A stretch of DNA of 64,000 bases from Pontibacter cellulosilyticus. GTDB lineage: Bacteria; Bacteroidota; Bacteroidia; Cytophagales; Hymenobacteraceae. The stretch is from assembly GCF_014306105.1 (NCBI RefSeq), contig NZ_JACRVF010000001.1:1504413-1568412 (forward strand). The letters run 5' to 3'. Both the position numbers and the translations under genes were made by a program. Each line of letters opens with the position of its first letter. The stretch's first letter is position 1. The notes below the pieces were generated by a model that saw only the letters and a program-made list of their open reading frames with translations, was not told where the DNA came from and searched no databases. Positions 17,872 through 24,788 of the stretch are shown here, in pieces.

Positions 17872-18812
17872 AGGGATTGATGTTAACGATATTCTTGGTA
17901 AGTATACTTGGAGGCGGCTTGCGCACCATATCCCAAATCAATGAGTATACTGCTATTGCTGCTGCGGCTTATAAACAACAGGAGTACCAGGAGGCTATTG
18001 TTGCCTACGAATACCTGCTAAACGACCTGGAGGTAAATGACGACCAGATAAGGCTAAACCTGGCCCATACTTACTACCAGGCAAACAGACTTACAGAAGC
18101 ATTGCAGCAATACAGACTCTTGGCTGACAACCCAGCTTCTCATTTGCGCTCTATCGTGCACTTGCAACTTGGCAACATCCACACAAAACAGAAAAAATAT
18201 AAACAGGCGCTTATACTTTACAAGCAGGCCCTAATTGCGAACCCCGGCAACGAGGCAGCACGCTATAATTATGAACTGCTAAAAAAATACCTGGACCTGC
18301 ATCCGGAAAAAGCTGAGTTACCTAAACAAGAGCTTCCTGAGCCAGAACAGCTGCAGGAAGACAGCACTGCTCTGCCCCCACCTGCTGAGGAAGAACCACA
18401 GCCAAAGAAAAAGCCTGATGAATCAGGTGACACTGAGGAGGAGGTAGAACAGCCACAGCCAGACAAAAACGGACAGAAAGGCAAAGGGGGATCTTCTGGC
18501 AAAGAAAACGAGCAGCCTCCTCAGCAACAGGAAAAAGAGCAGGCGTCTGGTAATCAGCCCGGGGACAAGGAAGGATCCAACTTAGACAGCCAGTTTAACC
18601 CGGAGCAGCAACAACGTAGCACCAGTGGAGAGAACATAACGGAAGCTGATATTAGGGCACAGACGCAGCGCAGCCGCCTGCAGAATGCTAATATTAGTCC
18701 GGAGCGGGCCAAGCTTTTGCTCGACGCTATGCGCAACGATGAAATGCAGTACATACAACAACTGCCCAAGAAAGCAACCAAGAAACCTGATAGGTCTAAG
18801 CCTGACTGGTAG
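17868..18812 (+). CDS. batC: BatC-like TPR protein
   Basis: A 314-residue partner of BatB. An N-terminal signal or anchor segment (about 1-20) is followed by three tetratricopeptide repeats (about 28-60, 60-93 and 97-130, with AAAYKQQEYQEAIVAYEYLL and YKQALILYKQALIANPGNEAARYNYELL). Residues about 145-245 are a low-complexity Pro/Glu/Gln/Lys-rich linker. The C-terminus ISPERAKLLLDAMRNDEMQYIQQLPKK is the conserved BatC end motif. It overlaps batB by 4 bp. It should be periplasmic and scaffold the Bat complex. Call is firm; mechanism is from the family. Confidence 0.85.
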   Translation: MKGLMLTIFLVSILGGGLRTISQINEYTAIAAAAYKQQEYQEAIVAYEYLLNDLEVNDDQIRLNLAHTYYQANRLTEALQQYRLLADNPASHLRSIVHLQLGNIHTKQKKYKQALILYKQALIANPGNEAARYNYELLKKYLDLHPEKAELPKQELPEPEQLQEDSTALPPPAEEEPQPKKKPDESGDTEEEVEQPQPDKNGQKGKGGSSGKENEQPPQQQEKEQASGNQPGDKEGSNLDSQFNPEQQQRSTSGENITEADIRAQTQRSRLQNANISPERAKLLLDAMRNDEMQYIQQLPKKATKKPDRSKPDW

Positions 18813-18911
18813 CAGTGCTTAGCCAGTGGCGGTTTATAATTTGCTTATACAGTAAATACTTCACCTAACTCTTAAAGCCTCAACTCCCCATTACATACTT
18901 TACATTTGTTT

Positions 18912-18932
18912 TTTATAAACCGATTGGTTTAT
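18912..18932. promoter_or_regulatory. TetR operator 1 upstream of its own gene
   Basis: Inverted repeat ATAAACC-GATT-GGTTTAT at 18915-18932, 14 bp before the TetR start. It follows directly on a TACATTTG -7 element (18901-18908), so binding would block initiation. The 17-mer at 18912-18928 recurs, reverse-complemented, at 19572-19588. Confidence 0.6.
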
Positions 18933-18946
18933 TTTGAACCATACGT

Positions 18947-19552
18947 ATGGAAGCAGTAACATCTAAAGCGGAGCGCACTCGCCAGCTGATCATCGAAAAA
19001 GCAGCACATCTTTTTAACCAGAAAGGATTTGCCGGCACTTCTATGCAGGATATTATGGCTGCCACTGGTTTAACAAAAGGCGGAATTTACGGCCACTTTG
19101 AGAGCAAAGAAGAAATTGCCCTGGCTGCTTTTGAACATGCCACCAGCTTCCTCACAAGGCTTATCGCAGAAAAATTAGCTGCCCATACTTCGGCAACTTC
19201 TAAACTAGATGCCTTACTTACCTTTTACCGAAACTACCTGCTTACTCCACCTATTATTGGTGGTTGCCCTGTACTTAATACTTCTGTAGAGGCCGATGAT
19301 ACAAATCAGCAGTTGAGGGCAAGCGTGGTTAAAGTGTTGAACAGGTTGCACAAGGCAGTTGCAAACATTGTAAGCCAAGGGATAAAACAGGGCGAATTTA
19401 AGGCAGACGTTGATGCCGAACGCTTTGCAGTGCTTTTTATAAGTGTGGTTGAAGGTGGCATAATGGTATCCAAAGCCTACGGCGATACCAAATACCTCAA
19501 TATTGTTCTTCAGCACCTGGAACAGATAATAGCATCAGAACTTAAAGTATAA
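18947..19552 (+). CDS. TetR/AcrR family transcriptional regulator
   Basis: A 201-residue repressor. The N-terminal HTH (about residues 8-55) shows the family sequence IIEKAAHLFNQKGFAGTSM, recognition helix MAATGLTKGGIYGHFESKEE. The C-terminal ligand domain (TetR_C-like) has GGCPVLNTSVEADD, as in YxaF/LmrA-type regulators. It lies 46 bp before a thioesterase gene, and a matching operator sits before each of the two genes, so it probably represses itself and the thioesterase in response to an acyl or aromatic ligand. The last codons and stop form AAAGTATAA. The ligand is unknown. Confidence 0.9.
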   Translation: MEAVTSKAERTRQLIIEKAAHLFNQKGFAGTSMQDIMAATGLTKGGIYGHFESKEEIALAAFEHATSFLTRLIAEKLAAHTSATSKLDALLTFYRNYLLTPPIIGGCPVLNTSVEADDTNQQLRASVVKVLNRLHKAVANIVSQGIKQGEFKADVDAERFAVLFISVVEGGIMVSKAYGDTKYLNIVLQHLEQIIASELKV

Positions 19553-19571
19553 TTTTTTTATCACAAAAAAG

Positions 19572-19588
19572 ACCAATCGGTTTATAAA
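19572..19588. promoter_or_regulatory. TetR operator 2 upstream of the thioesterase
   Basis: Carries the same 17-mer as operator 1 in reverse complement, beginning ACCAATCGG. It lies 11 bp before the thioesterase start at 19599. Here only the inner part of the dyad (ACC-N4-GGT) is symmetric. Confidence 0.55.
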
Positions 19589-19598
19589 TGTAAAAACT

Positions 19599-20108
19599 AT
19601 GAAGCTAGAAAAAGATTTACCCAAATACCTCGAAAGCGATGTGCTAATCCGTTTTGAAGACTGTGACCCTTTCGGGCACCTGAACAACGGCCGTTACATT
19701 GATTATTTTTTGAACGCACGCGAAGACCAGGTGCGTGAATACTATGGCTTAGACATTTATGGCCACATCAAGCAAACAGGTAATGCCTGGGTAGTTGCTT
19801 CTAACCAGATCGCTTATATCCGCGAGGTTAAGTTTATGGAGTGGGTAAAGATCAAAACATGCCTGATGCATTACGATGCTTCTAACCTGATTACAGAATG
19901 CCAAATGCTAGACAAAGAAACCGGAGCTGTACTGGCAGTTATCTGGTCCAGGTTTGCCTATATAAATATCAAAAAAGGGCAGCGGGTAGAGCACAGCCTA
20001 GATTTAATGACTCTGTTCGGAGATGTAGCCACAGAAGGCGAAGGTAAACCAACAACCTATTTTGAGGAGCGTGTAAAGGAGCTTAGAACGGTGCAGGTGG
20101 GGGCTTAA
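19599..20108 (+). CDS. Acyl-CoA thioesterase, hotdog fold (4HBT family)
   Basis: A 169-residue hotdog thioesterase. The catalytic segment RFEDCDPFGHLNNGRYIDYFLNARED (about 17-43) carries the Asp-x-x-Gly-His-x-x-N motif of the 4-hydroxybenzoyl-CoA thioesterase/YbgC group. The remainder (EVKFMEWVKIKTCL) is the usual central strand pattern. It should hydrolyse acyl-CoA esters in the cytoplasm. It is downstream of a TetR gene and shares its operator sequence, so induction by a fatty or aromatic acyl compound is plausible. The substrate is unknown. Confidence 0.88.
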   Translation: MKLEKDLPKYLESDVLIRFEDCDPFGHLNNGRYIDYFLNAREDQVREYYGLDIYGHIKQTGNAWVVASNQIAYIREVKFMEWVKIKTCLMHYDASNLITECQMLDKETGAVLAVIWSRFAYINIKKGQRVEHSLDLMTLFGDVATEGEGKPTTYFEERVKELRTVQVGA

Positions 20109-20277
20109 ATTTAAAGCATTTGATGCCGTACCTGCACTGATTAAAAGCAGCATCAGCAGCAGTTGCAGAATTGCCAGCCATACAGCAGTTATTACAAGAC
20201 AAACGACATTACATGATTTAAGGTAGCTTGTTAAATTTGTACAGAACATCTATCAGATTTATAACAACTGCTGCCCC

Positions 20278-20931
20278 ATGAAGAACGCGCTAAAGAATGT
20301 ACTTGAGGTACTGTCGCTTGCAGAGAAGCTGAAATATGAATTAAGGCACAGCTGGCTATCCAGTGGCCGCCAGGAAAGTGTGGCAGAGCATACCTGGCGT
20401 ATGTCGCTGATGGTTGTTTTGCTGGAGCCATACCTGGATAAAGACCTGAATACGGCTCGCGCCCTTAAAATGGTGATTGTACATGATCTGGTAGAAGCTG
20501 AGGCTGGCGATATTCCGGCGTTTGAGGTAACTACGGCGAAGGCTAAAGAACTAAAGCAAGAGAAAGAGAAGCAGGCGATTGAAAACCTGCGCACCCGACT
20601 AGGTAACGGAATCGGGCAGCATGTCTACGAACTGTGGTACGAATTCGAAGAAAAGCAGACTTACGAAGCTAAAGTTGCCAATGCACTTGATAAACTGGAA
20701 GTACAGATACAGCATAACCACGCGGATATTTCTACCTGGCTGGAGATTGAGCAGGATTTGTGTCTGCTAATGGGCACACATACTGAATTTGATTCCTGTC
20801 TCACCCAATTAAAGGACCTGATAGAAGAAGCTGCAATAGATAAAATGGAACGTGCCGGCATTGATGTTGCCGCAGTTAAAGCACGGGTAGTAGCAAACTA
20901 TAAAGCGGGCAGCGGTTTAATTGCCCAGTAA
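20278..20931 (+). CDS. HD-domain hydrolase (YfbR/HDDC2-like nucleotidase)
   Basis: A 217-residue metal-dependent phosphohydrolase. The HD residues are visible as His in AEHTWRM (about 40), the His-Asp pair in VIVHDLVEAEAGDIPA (about 67) and a later Asp in ANALDKLEVQIQHN (about 141). This spacing matches the YfbR/HDDC2 group, which removes phosphate from deoxynucleoside 5'-monophosphates. An ATG at 20278 opens the frame. It stands alone and is closed by a weak hairpin. The nucleotidase activity is inferred from the family. Confidence 0.85.
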   Translation: MKNALKNVLEVLSLAEKLKYELRHSWLSSGRQESVAEHTWRMSLMVVLLEPYLDKDLNTARALKMVIVHDLVEAEAGDIPAFEVTTAKAKELKQEKEKQAIENLRTRLGNGIGQHVYELWYEFEEKQTYEAKVANALDKLEVQIQHNHADISTWLEIEQDLCLLMGTHTEFDSCLTQLKDLIEEAAIDKMERAGIDVAAVKARVVANYKAGSGLIAQ

Positions 20932-21031
20932 AGAAATAATTACCCTTAAATCCCGAATGTCCTGCTTGCAAACTAATGTATGTAAGCAGATGCGTGATTT
21001 TCAATTTTAATAGTTTTCCTGTTTTTTTGAG

Positions 21032-21064
21032 TAGCCTGTGCTTTTAGAAGTGCAGGCTATTCTT
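21032..21064. terminator. Terminator between convergent genes
   Basis: Stem TAGCCTG / CAGGCTA with an imperfect inner part and an 8-14-nt loop, then a T-rich tail. It separates the HD hydrolase from the VOC gene. Confidence 0.65.
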
Positions 21065-21454
21065 TTATAGCTCAATGTCAGGCATGTGCGTTACCTCCAG
21101 CACAAAGCCGTTTGGGTCTCGGAAGTCTACGGTATAATAGCTGTTATCATATTGCGGCATTGGCTGAGGCCCACGGATAATGTCTGCGTTTATACTTTGC
21201 AGCCACTCTCCTACTTTATCTACCACCTCGCGGCTTTTGGCATGAAAGCAAATATGGCGTACCCCCAGGCTAGGATGCAAGGCAACCGGCATCTCTTTAA
21301 AGTAAATCTCGTGTGCGCCGCAACTATATGATGTCCGGTTTAAGGCATACCATCCTATCATCGGGAATAGCTTGCTGTAAAACAAAATTGATTCTTCCAG
21401 ATCCTTTACCCAGAACTCCAGGTGGGCAATACCTACTCCATATTTATAGCTCAT
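21065..21454 (-). CDS. VOC family protein (glyoxalase/dioxygenase fold)
   Basis: A 130-residue protein of the vicinal oxygen chelate superfamily. It starts MSYKYGVGIAHLEFWVKDLEES, with the first metal-ligand His in AHLEFWV, a second in RHICFHAK and a Glu in FVLEVTH, which fits a metal-binding VOC fold. An in-frame ATG at 21493 would add 13 residues without helping the fold, so I chose 21454. It is divergent from the hotdog gene at 21562. Substrate unknown; could be a glyoxalase-like or a resistance protein. Confidence 0.85.
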   Translation of the reverse strand: MSYKYGVGIAHLEFWVKDLEESILFYSKLFPMIGWYALNRTSYSCGAHEIYFKEMPVALHPSLGVRHICFHAKSREVVDKVGEWLQSINADIIRGPQPMPQYDNSYYTVDFRDPNGFVLEVTHMPDIEL

Positions 21455-21561
21455 TGTCTTCAGATTGGCAGGCGAAAGTAGCGCATTAAACATTAAATCA
21501 GAAATAAGTACCTGCTATTACCCATCGTTTTCTATACTTGTCTTTAAAAAATAAACACCTT

Positions 21562-22002
21562 ATGGAGCCAGAACTACATTACCGCGCGTTGGAGCATCTT
21601 TACCACAGCGCCAGGATTCAGAATACGATCAGCGGCAGCACTATCACAGTCACTCACAGCCAGGCGGAGATTTCCCTGCCCATAGTTCCGGCCTATTTCC
21701 ATGGAGCCAATGCCATGCACGGTGCGCTATACTTTAAACTGCTGGATGATGCCGCTTATTTTGCAGTAGCCTCTGTTGTTCGTGATGTGTTTATCGTTAC
21801 GTCTTCCTTTCAGCTAAATCTGGTTCGGCCGGTAAACGGCGGTACAGTAAAAGCAGTAGGTAAGCTCAGGTCACAGGGCAAAAATCTTTACATCGCAGAG
21901 GCCACGCTTTTCAACGACAAGGGTAAAGAAGTAGCTTTTGGCACCGGTCAGTTTGCCCGCACTTCGCAACTACTAACCAGCCTGCCCGACTATAAATTAT
22001 AA
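21562..22002 (+). CDS. PaaI-like hotdog thioesterase
   Basis: A 146-residue single-hotdog protein. The segment PAYFHGANAMHGALYFKLLDDAAYFA (about 43-68) is the PaaI/YiiD-type motif with the substrate-binding HGxxxxxxLDxA arrangement. Strands VIVTSSFQLNLVRPVNGG and NLYIAEATLFNDKGKEVAFGTGQFARTS follow in the usual order. The ATG at 21562 is chosen over a TTG at 21538 because the fold starts just after it. It probably hydrolyses acyl-CoA thioesters. Substrate unknown. It is a single gene. Confidence 0.85.
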   Translation: MEPELHYRALEHLYHSARIQNTISGSTITVTHSQAEISLPIVPAYFHGANAMHGALYFKLLDDAAYFAVASVVRDVFIVTSSFQLNLVRPVNGGTVKAVGKLRSQGKNLYIAEATLFNDKGKEVAFGTGQFARTSQLLTSLPDYKL

Positions 22003-22161
22003 GCTCTTTTAGCTGCTGTTTTAAAAACTGGATTTTTCATTCGCTTATTATTTTCTGACGCTCTCTTACTTAAACCATACTCCCACCAGCAAATATGGTG
22101 CATCTGGCTAATTAGCTGGTTATAAAGCGTAAGTAGTTCGAATCAAAAAAATATAAACACT

Positions 22162-22767
22162 ATGAAAAATTTCCTACGTAGCGCTGCCTCTGCTGTGGCC
22201 ATATGTTCTCTATTTGCATTTTCTGCCTGCGAGTCTGAAGAGATTTCTCCTGATGCGTCGCTTAATGCTCAGGCAAGCCAGGATGCACACCGCAACAAAT
22301 CGTTTAACCTGAGCAAAACTTATACTGCTGACATCATGGCTCTGAATGGGTCTGGCGTAATGGGTACAGCAACTTTAACGCTGGAAGGTGATATGGTAAC
22401 TGTGCACATCATGGCAAGCGGACTTGAGCCTAATCAGTTGCATCCGCAGCACATCCATGGTTTTATGGACAGCAACAAAAATGCAGTTTGCCCACCTCCA
22501 TCTGCAGATACTGACGGAGATGGTTTAATTGAGCTAGGTGAAGGCGCGCCTTTTTATGGTCCTATTTTACAACCGCTTACCCCATTCCCAACTGCACCTA
22601 ACGGCACCATTAACTACACAAGAACCTTCGAGGTTACAGCAGACATGCTGCCACTACAGAACAACGTGATTGTATTGCACGGTATGACTGTAAATGGCCA
22701 ATACTGGGCAACATTGCCAGTTGCATGCGGTGAGATCAAACCTGCCAACATGAAAAAAATGAAGTAG
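22162..22767 (+). CDS. SOD-like (CHRD-type) lipoprotein
   Basis: A 201-residue lipoprotein. The signal peptide ends in the lipobox FSACE at about residue 23. The mature part has Cu/Zn-superoxide-dismutase-like strands: GSGVMGTATLTLEGDMVTVHIMASGLEPNQLHPQHIHGF, then a Cys, a DTDGDGLIELGEG acidic loop, and a late IVLHGM segment. The HxxHIH pattern matches the SOD metal-site strands, but the full set of copper ligands cannot be confirmed, so enzyme activity is uncertain. The location should be the outer or inner membrane facing the periplasm. It is a single gene with its own terminator. Confidence 0.75.
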   Translation: MKNFLRSAASAVAICSLFAFSACESEEISPDASLNAQASQDAHRNKSFNLSKTYTADIMALNGSGVMGTATLTLEGDMVTVHIMASGLEPNQLHPQHIHGFMDSNKNAVCPPPSADTDGDGLIELGEGAPFYGPILQPLTPFPTAPNGTINYTRTFEVTADMLPLQNNVIVLHGMTVNGQYWATLPVACGEIKPANMKKMK

Positions 22768-22787
22768 GTAAGCACACCTCTTTTAGC

Positions 22788-22825
22788 AAAAAAGCCATTA
22801 CAGTTTTTACTGTAGTGGCTTTTTT
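22788..22825. terminator. Bidirectional terminator
   Basis: 17-bp stem AAAAAAGCCATTACAGT / ACTGTAGTGGCTTTTTT with one G-U pair and a 4-nt loop, between convergent genes. Confidence 0.9.
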
Positions 22826-22841
22826 ACTTTTGGCCTCGCTA

Positions 22842-23957
22842 TTACTGCACAAATGGCGTTAGAGGCACTTTGTAAATACTAAATACCATTCTGTTTACCT
22901 CTGGCCCAGCCTCGTGTATGCGTGAAGCTGTAAAGTATAAGTTGTCCTGGTAAATTGTAAATGTGTCGGCCCAACTTATCTGTTCTCCCTGTATCAGTTG
23001 CTTTATTTCACCAGTTGGTGTGCGGTACACGATGGCGTTGTTTTCCAGATCAGCCATATATAGGTTGCCGCGCTTGTCAAATATCATTCCGTCGGGGGCT
23101 GGCGTTTTACCGAGGTTCTCTACCTGTTTGCCTAAAGCTTCGCTGCTTAAGCTGGTGTTGTTTAAGGCAGTTGTTGGAATTCTGTACAAAGTATAGCCGG
23201 TTAAGGCGTGGTAATATAAATAGCCTTCTTCCTGATTTAACGCTATTCCGTCAGAGTGAATCTGTGGCTGTTTCCCGTTTTGGAGCCATTTTTTGCCATC
23301 AATTTTCAGGGTTATGTTTTCAGCTTTGGTAGATGGATGCTGCTCCAGAATGCGCCGAGCTTTACCTGTTGCAAGATCAAGTATAACAAGTGCCCCCATC
23401 CCAGAGTCGGTTATGTAAATTTTCTGGTTCTGATCATCTACCCGCAAGTCATTCAAGTATGATTTTTCTGGAGCTATACTTCTGTCAAACTCCCACTTAT
23501 TCTTTAGCTTGTTTGATGCCAGGTCAAACTCATATAGGGTAGCATTTCCCACCACGCCCTGCATCATAGGGTTAGATGGATCGAGTACAAACAATGAACC
23601 TTTATGCGCTATCACCGATTGCACACAAGTAAACTGATTTGGCTTTGGCTCTCCGGTCCAGGTGTTCCAGTCAGGGCTGGGGTATTGCACAAAGGTGCCG
23701 TTATCCAGTACCTCTACTACAGAAAAAGTAACTCCTTCACGCCATCTCGGAAAGTTGGCAAACATACGGCCGTCTTCGCTTATAGTAACACCTGTTACCT
23801 GTGCACCTTTAAAAGAGAAAACTCGGTCGATGGAGTCTATGGGAGCAATCTCACCGTATACTTCGTTTCCTAAATCCGCCTCAGTTTCAGATGACGATAC
23901 TGTGCAGGAAGACAAAGCAAGTGCAAGGCCAGCTAGTAATATGATAAAGTGTTTCAT
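22842..23957 (-). CDS. Major royal jelly (Yellow)-related lipoprotein
   Basis: A 371-residue lipoprotein (lipobox LSSC near residue 18) whose body is a six-bladed beta-propeller of the MRJP/Yellow family. Signature segments are GVTISEDGRMFANFPRW, the SYLNDLRVDDQNQKIYITDSGMGALVILDLATGKARR stretch, HSDGIALNQEEGYLYYHALTGYTLYRIPT and the GKTPAPDGMIFDKRGNLYMADLENNAI end. Bacterial members are often named L-dopachrome tautomerase-related. I chose the ATG at 23957 over a GTG six bases upstream. It should be periplasmic. Ligand unknown. Confidence 0.85.
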   Translation of the reverse strand: MKHFIILLAGLALALSSCTVSSSETEADLGNEVYGEIAPIDSIDRVFSFKGAQVTGVTISEDGRMFANFPRWREGVTFSVVEVLDNGTFVQYPSPDWNTWTGEPKPNQFTCVQSVIAHKGSLFVLDPSNPMMQGVVGNATLYEFDLASNKLKNKWEFDRSIAPEKSYLNDLRVDDQNQKIYITDSGMGALVILDLATGKARRILEQHPSTKAENITLKIDGKKWLQNGKQPQIHSDGIALNQEEGYLYYHALTGYTLYRIPTTALNNTSLSSEALGKQVENLGKTPAPDGMIFDKRGNLYMADLENNAIVYRTPTGEIKQLIQGEQISWADTFTIYQDNLYFTASRIHEAGPEVNRMVFSIYKVPLTPFVQ

Positions 23958-24021
23958 AACCACATTTAATATATAGTGCTATCCTTATACTTGCTTCTGC
24001 AGATGTTTGTTTTCTGAATAA

Positions 24022-24055
24022 AAAAGGGGGAGCAATTTTAGCTGCTACCCCTTTT
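24022..24055 (-). terminator. Terminator of the membrane-protein gene
   Basis: Stem AAAAGGGG / CCCCTTTT (24022-24029 and 24048-24055) with an inner AGCA/TGCT extension past one mismatch. It lies just beyond the minus-strand gene ending at 24081. Confidence 0.6.
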
Positions 24056-24080
24056 ACCTATAAGTGATTTTATTCTGTTA

Positions 24081-24599
24081 TTAAGTAGCTACTGTACCTT
24101 CTGTGTTAATAAAAACATTTTGAACTAGACTGGATAGTTGTTTTCTTACAACTGCCATCGTAACAAGTATAAGAACCGAAGAAATTACCGGCAATAACCC
24201 AATCGGATTTAACGGAAAGATAGGAGCACTTAAAAGTATAATTAGCCAGCTTACATTTCGCAGTTGCTTCTTGGCACCAATCTGACCACGCGTAACCCTT
24301 GTTATGGCACCAAGCTGAAACAGGCTAAAAGTTAAAAAAGCGGCCCCCATCATCATCAATGAGTAAAAGTGGTACGTGTAAACAAAAGAGCCTGCCAACA
24401 TTACCTTAATATTTACGATTGAAACGGCAATCAAATGGCCTAACCAATTAGATGCGGTCCACAAACCTCCGAACAGCATCAGGAGCAAAGGCAATCGCTT
24501 AATGTTTGTCTCTCTTGTTCGGAATAAATAGTTTGAAAATAGCCATGCTCCAAGAATGGACAAAACAATAAGGCTTGAATCAATTAATTGGGTATTCAT
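24081..24599 (-). CDS. Uncharacterised multi-pass membrane protein
   Basis: A 172-residue integral membrane protein with no domain I recognise. Hydrophobic segments fall near 8-25, 36-52, 58-78, 82-100, 113-130 and 133-150, separated by short basic loops (RTRETNIKRLP, RVTRGQIGAKKQLRN). The N-terminus seems exported or first-helix embedded with no cleavage site. The gene is AT-richer than its neighbours and is a single-gene unit between a lipoprotein and the S9 peptidase. Function is unknown. Confidence 0.7.
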   Translation of the reverse strand: MNTQLIDSSLIVLSILGAWLFSNYLFRTRETNIKRLPLLLMLFGGLWTASNWLGHLIAVSIVNIKVMLAGSFVYTYHFYSLMMMGAAFLTFSLFQLGAITRVTRGQIGAKKQLRNVSWLIILLSAPIFPLNPIGLLPVISSVLILVTMAVVRKQLSSLVQNVFINTEGTVAT

Positions 24600-24737
24600 A
24601 GTTTTGTAGAAAAATGTTAACGTGTTAATTGTAAAATAAGCTTCTACAAACTTACAATAATCAAATTAAATAAACTTATATTAATAAATTTAATTTGTGA
24701 GCATCGTTATTTCAGATGTGAAAATCTCCTAAATAGA

Positions 24738-24767
24738 AAAGGGAGCAAGTACACACTTGCTCCCTTT
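24738..24767. terminator. Terminator downstream of the S9 peptidase
   Basis: Perfect 13-bp stem AAAGGGAGCAAGT / ACTTGCTCCCTTT with an ACAC loop. It follows the minus-strand peptidase gene. Confidence 0.85.
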
Positions 24768-24788
24768 CTTGTTACTAGTATATTTAAA

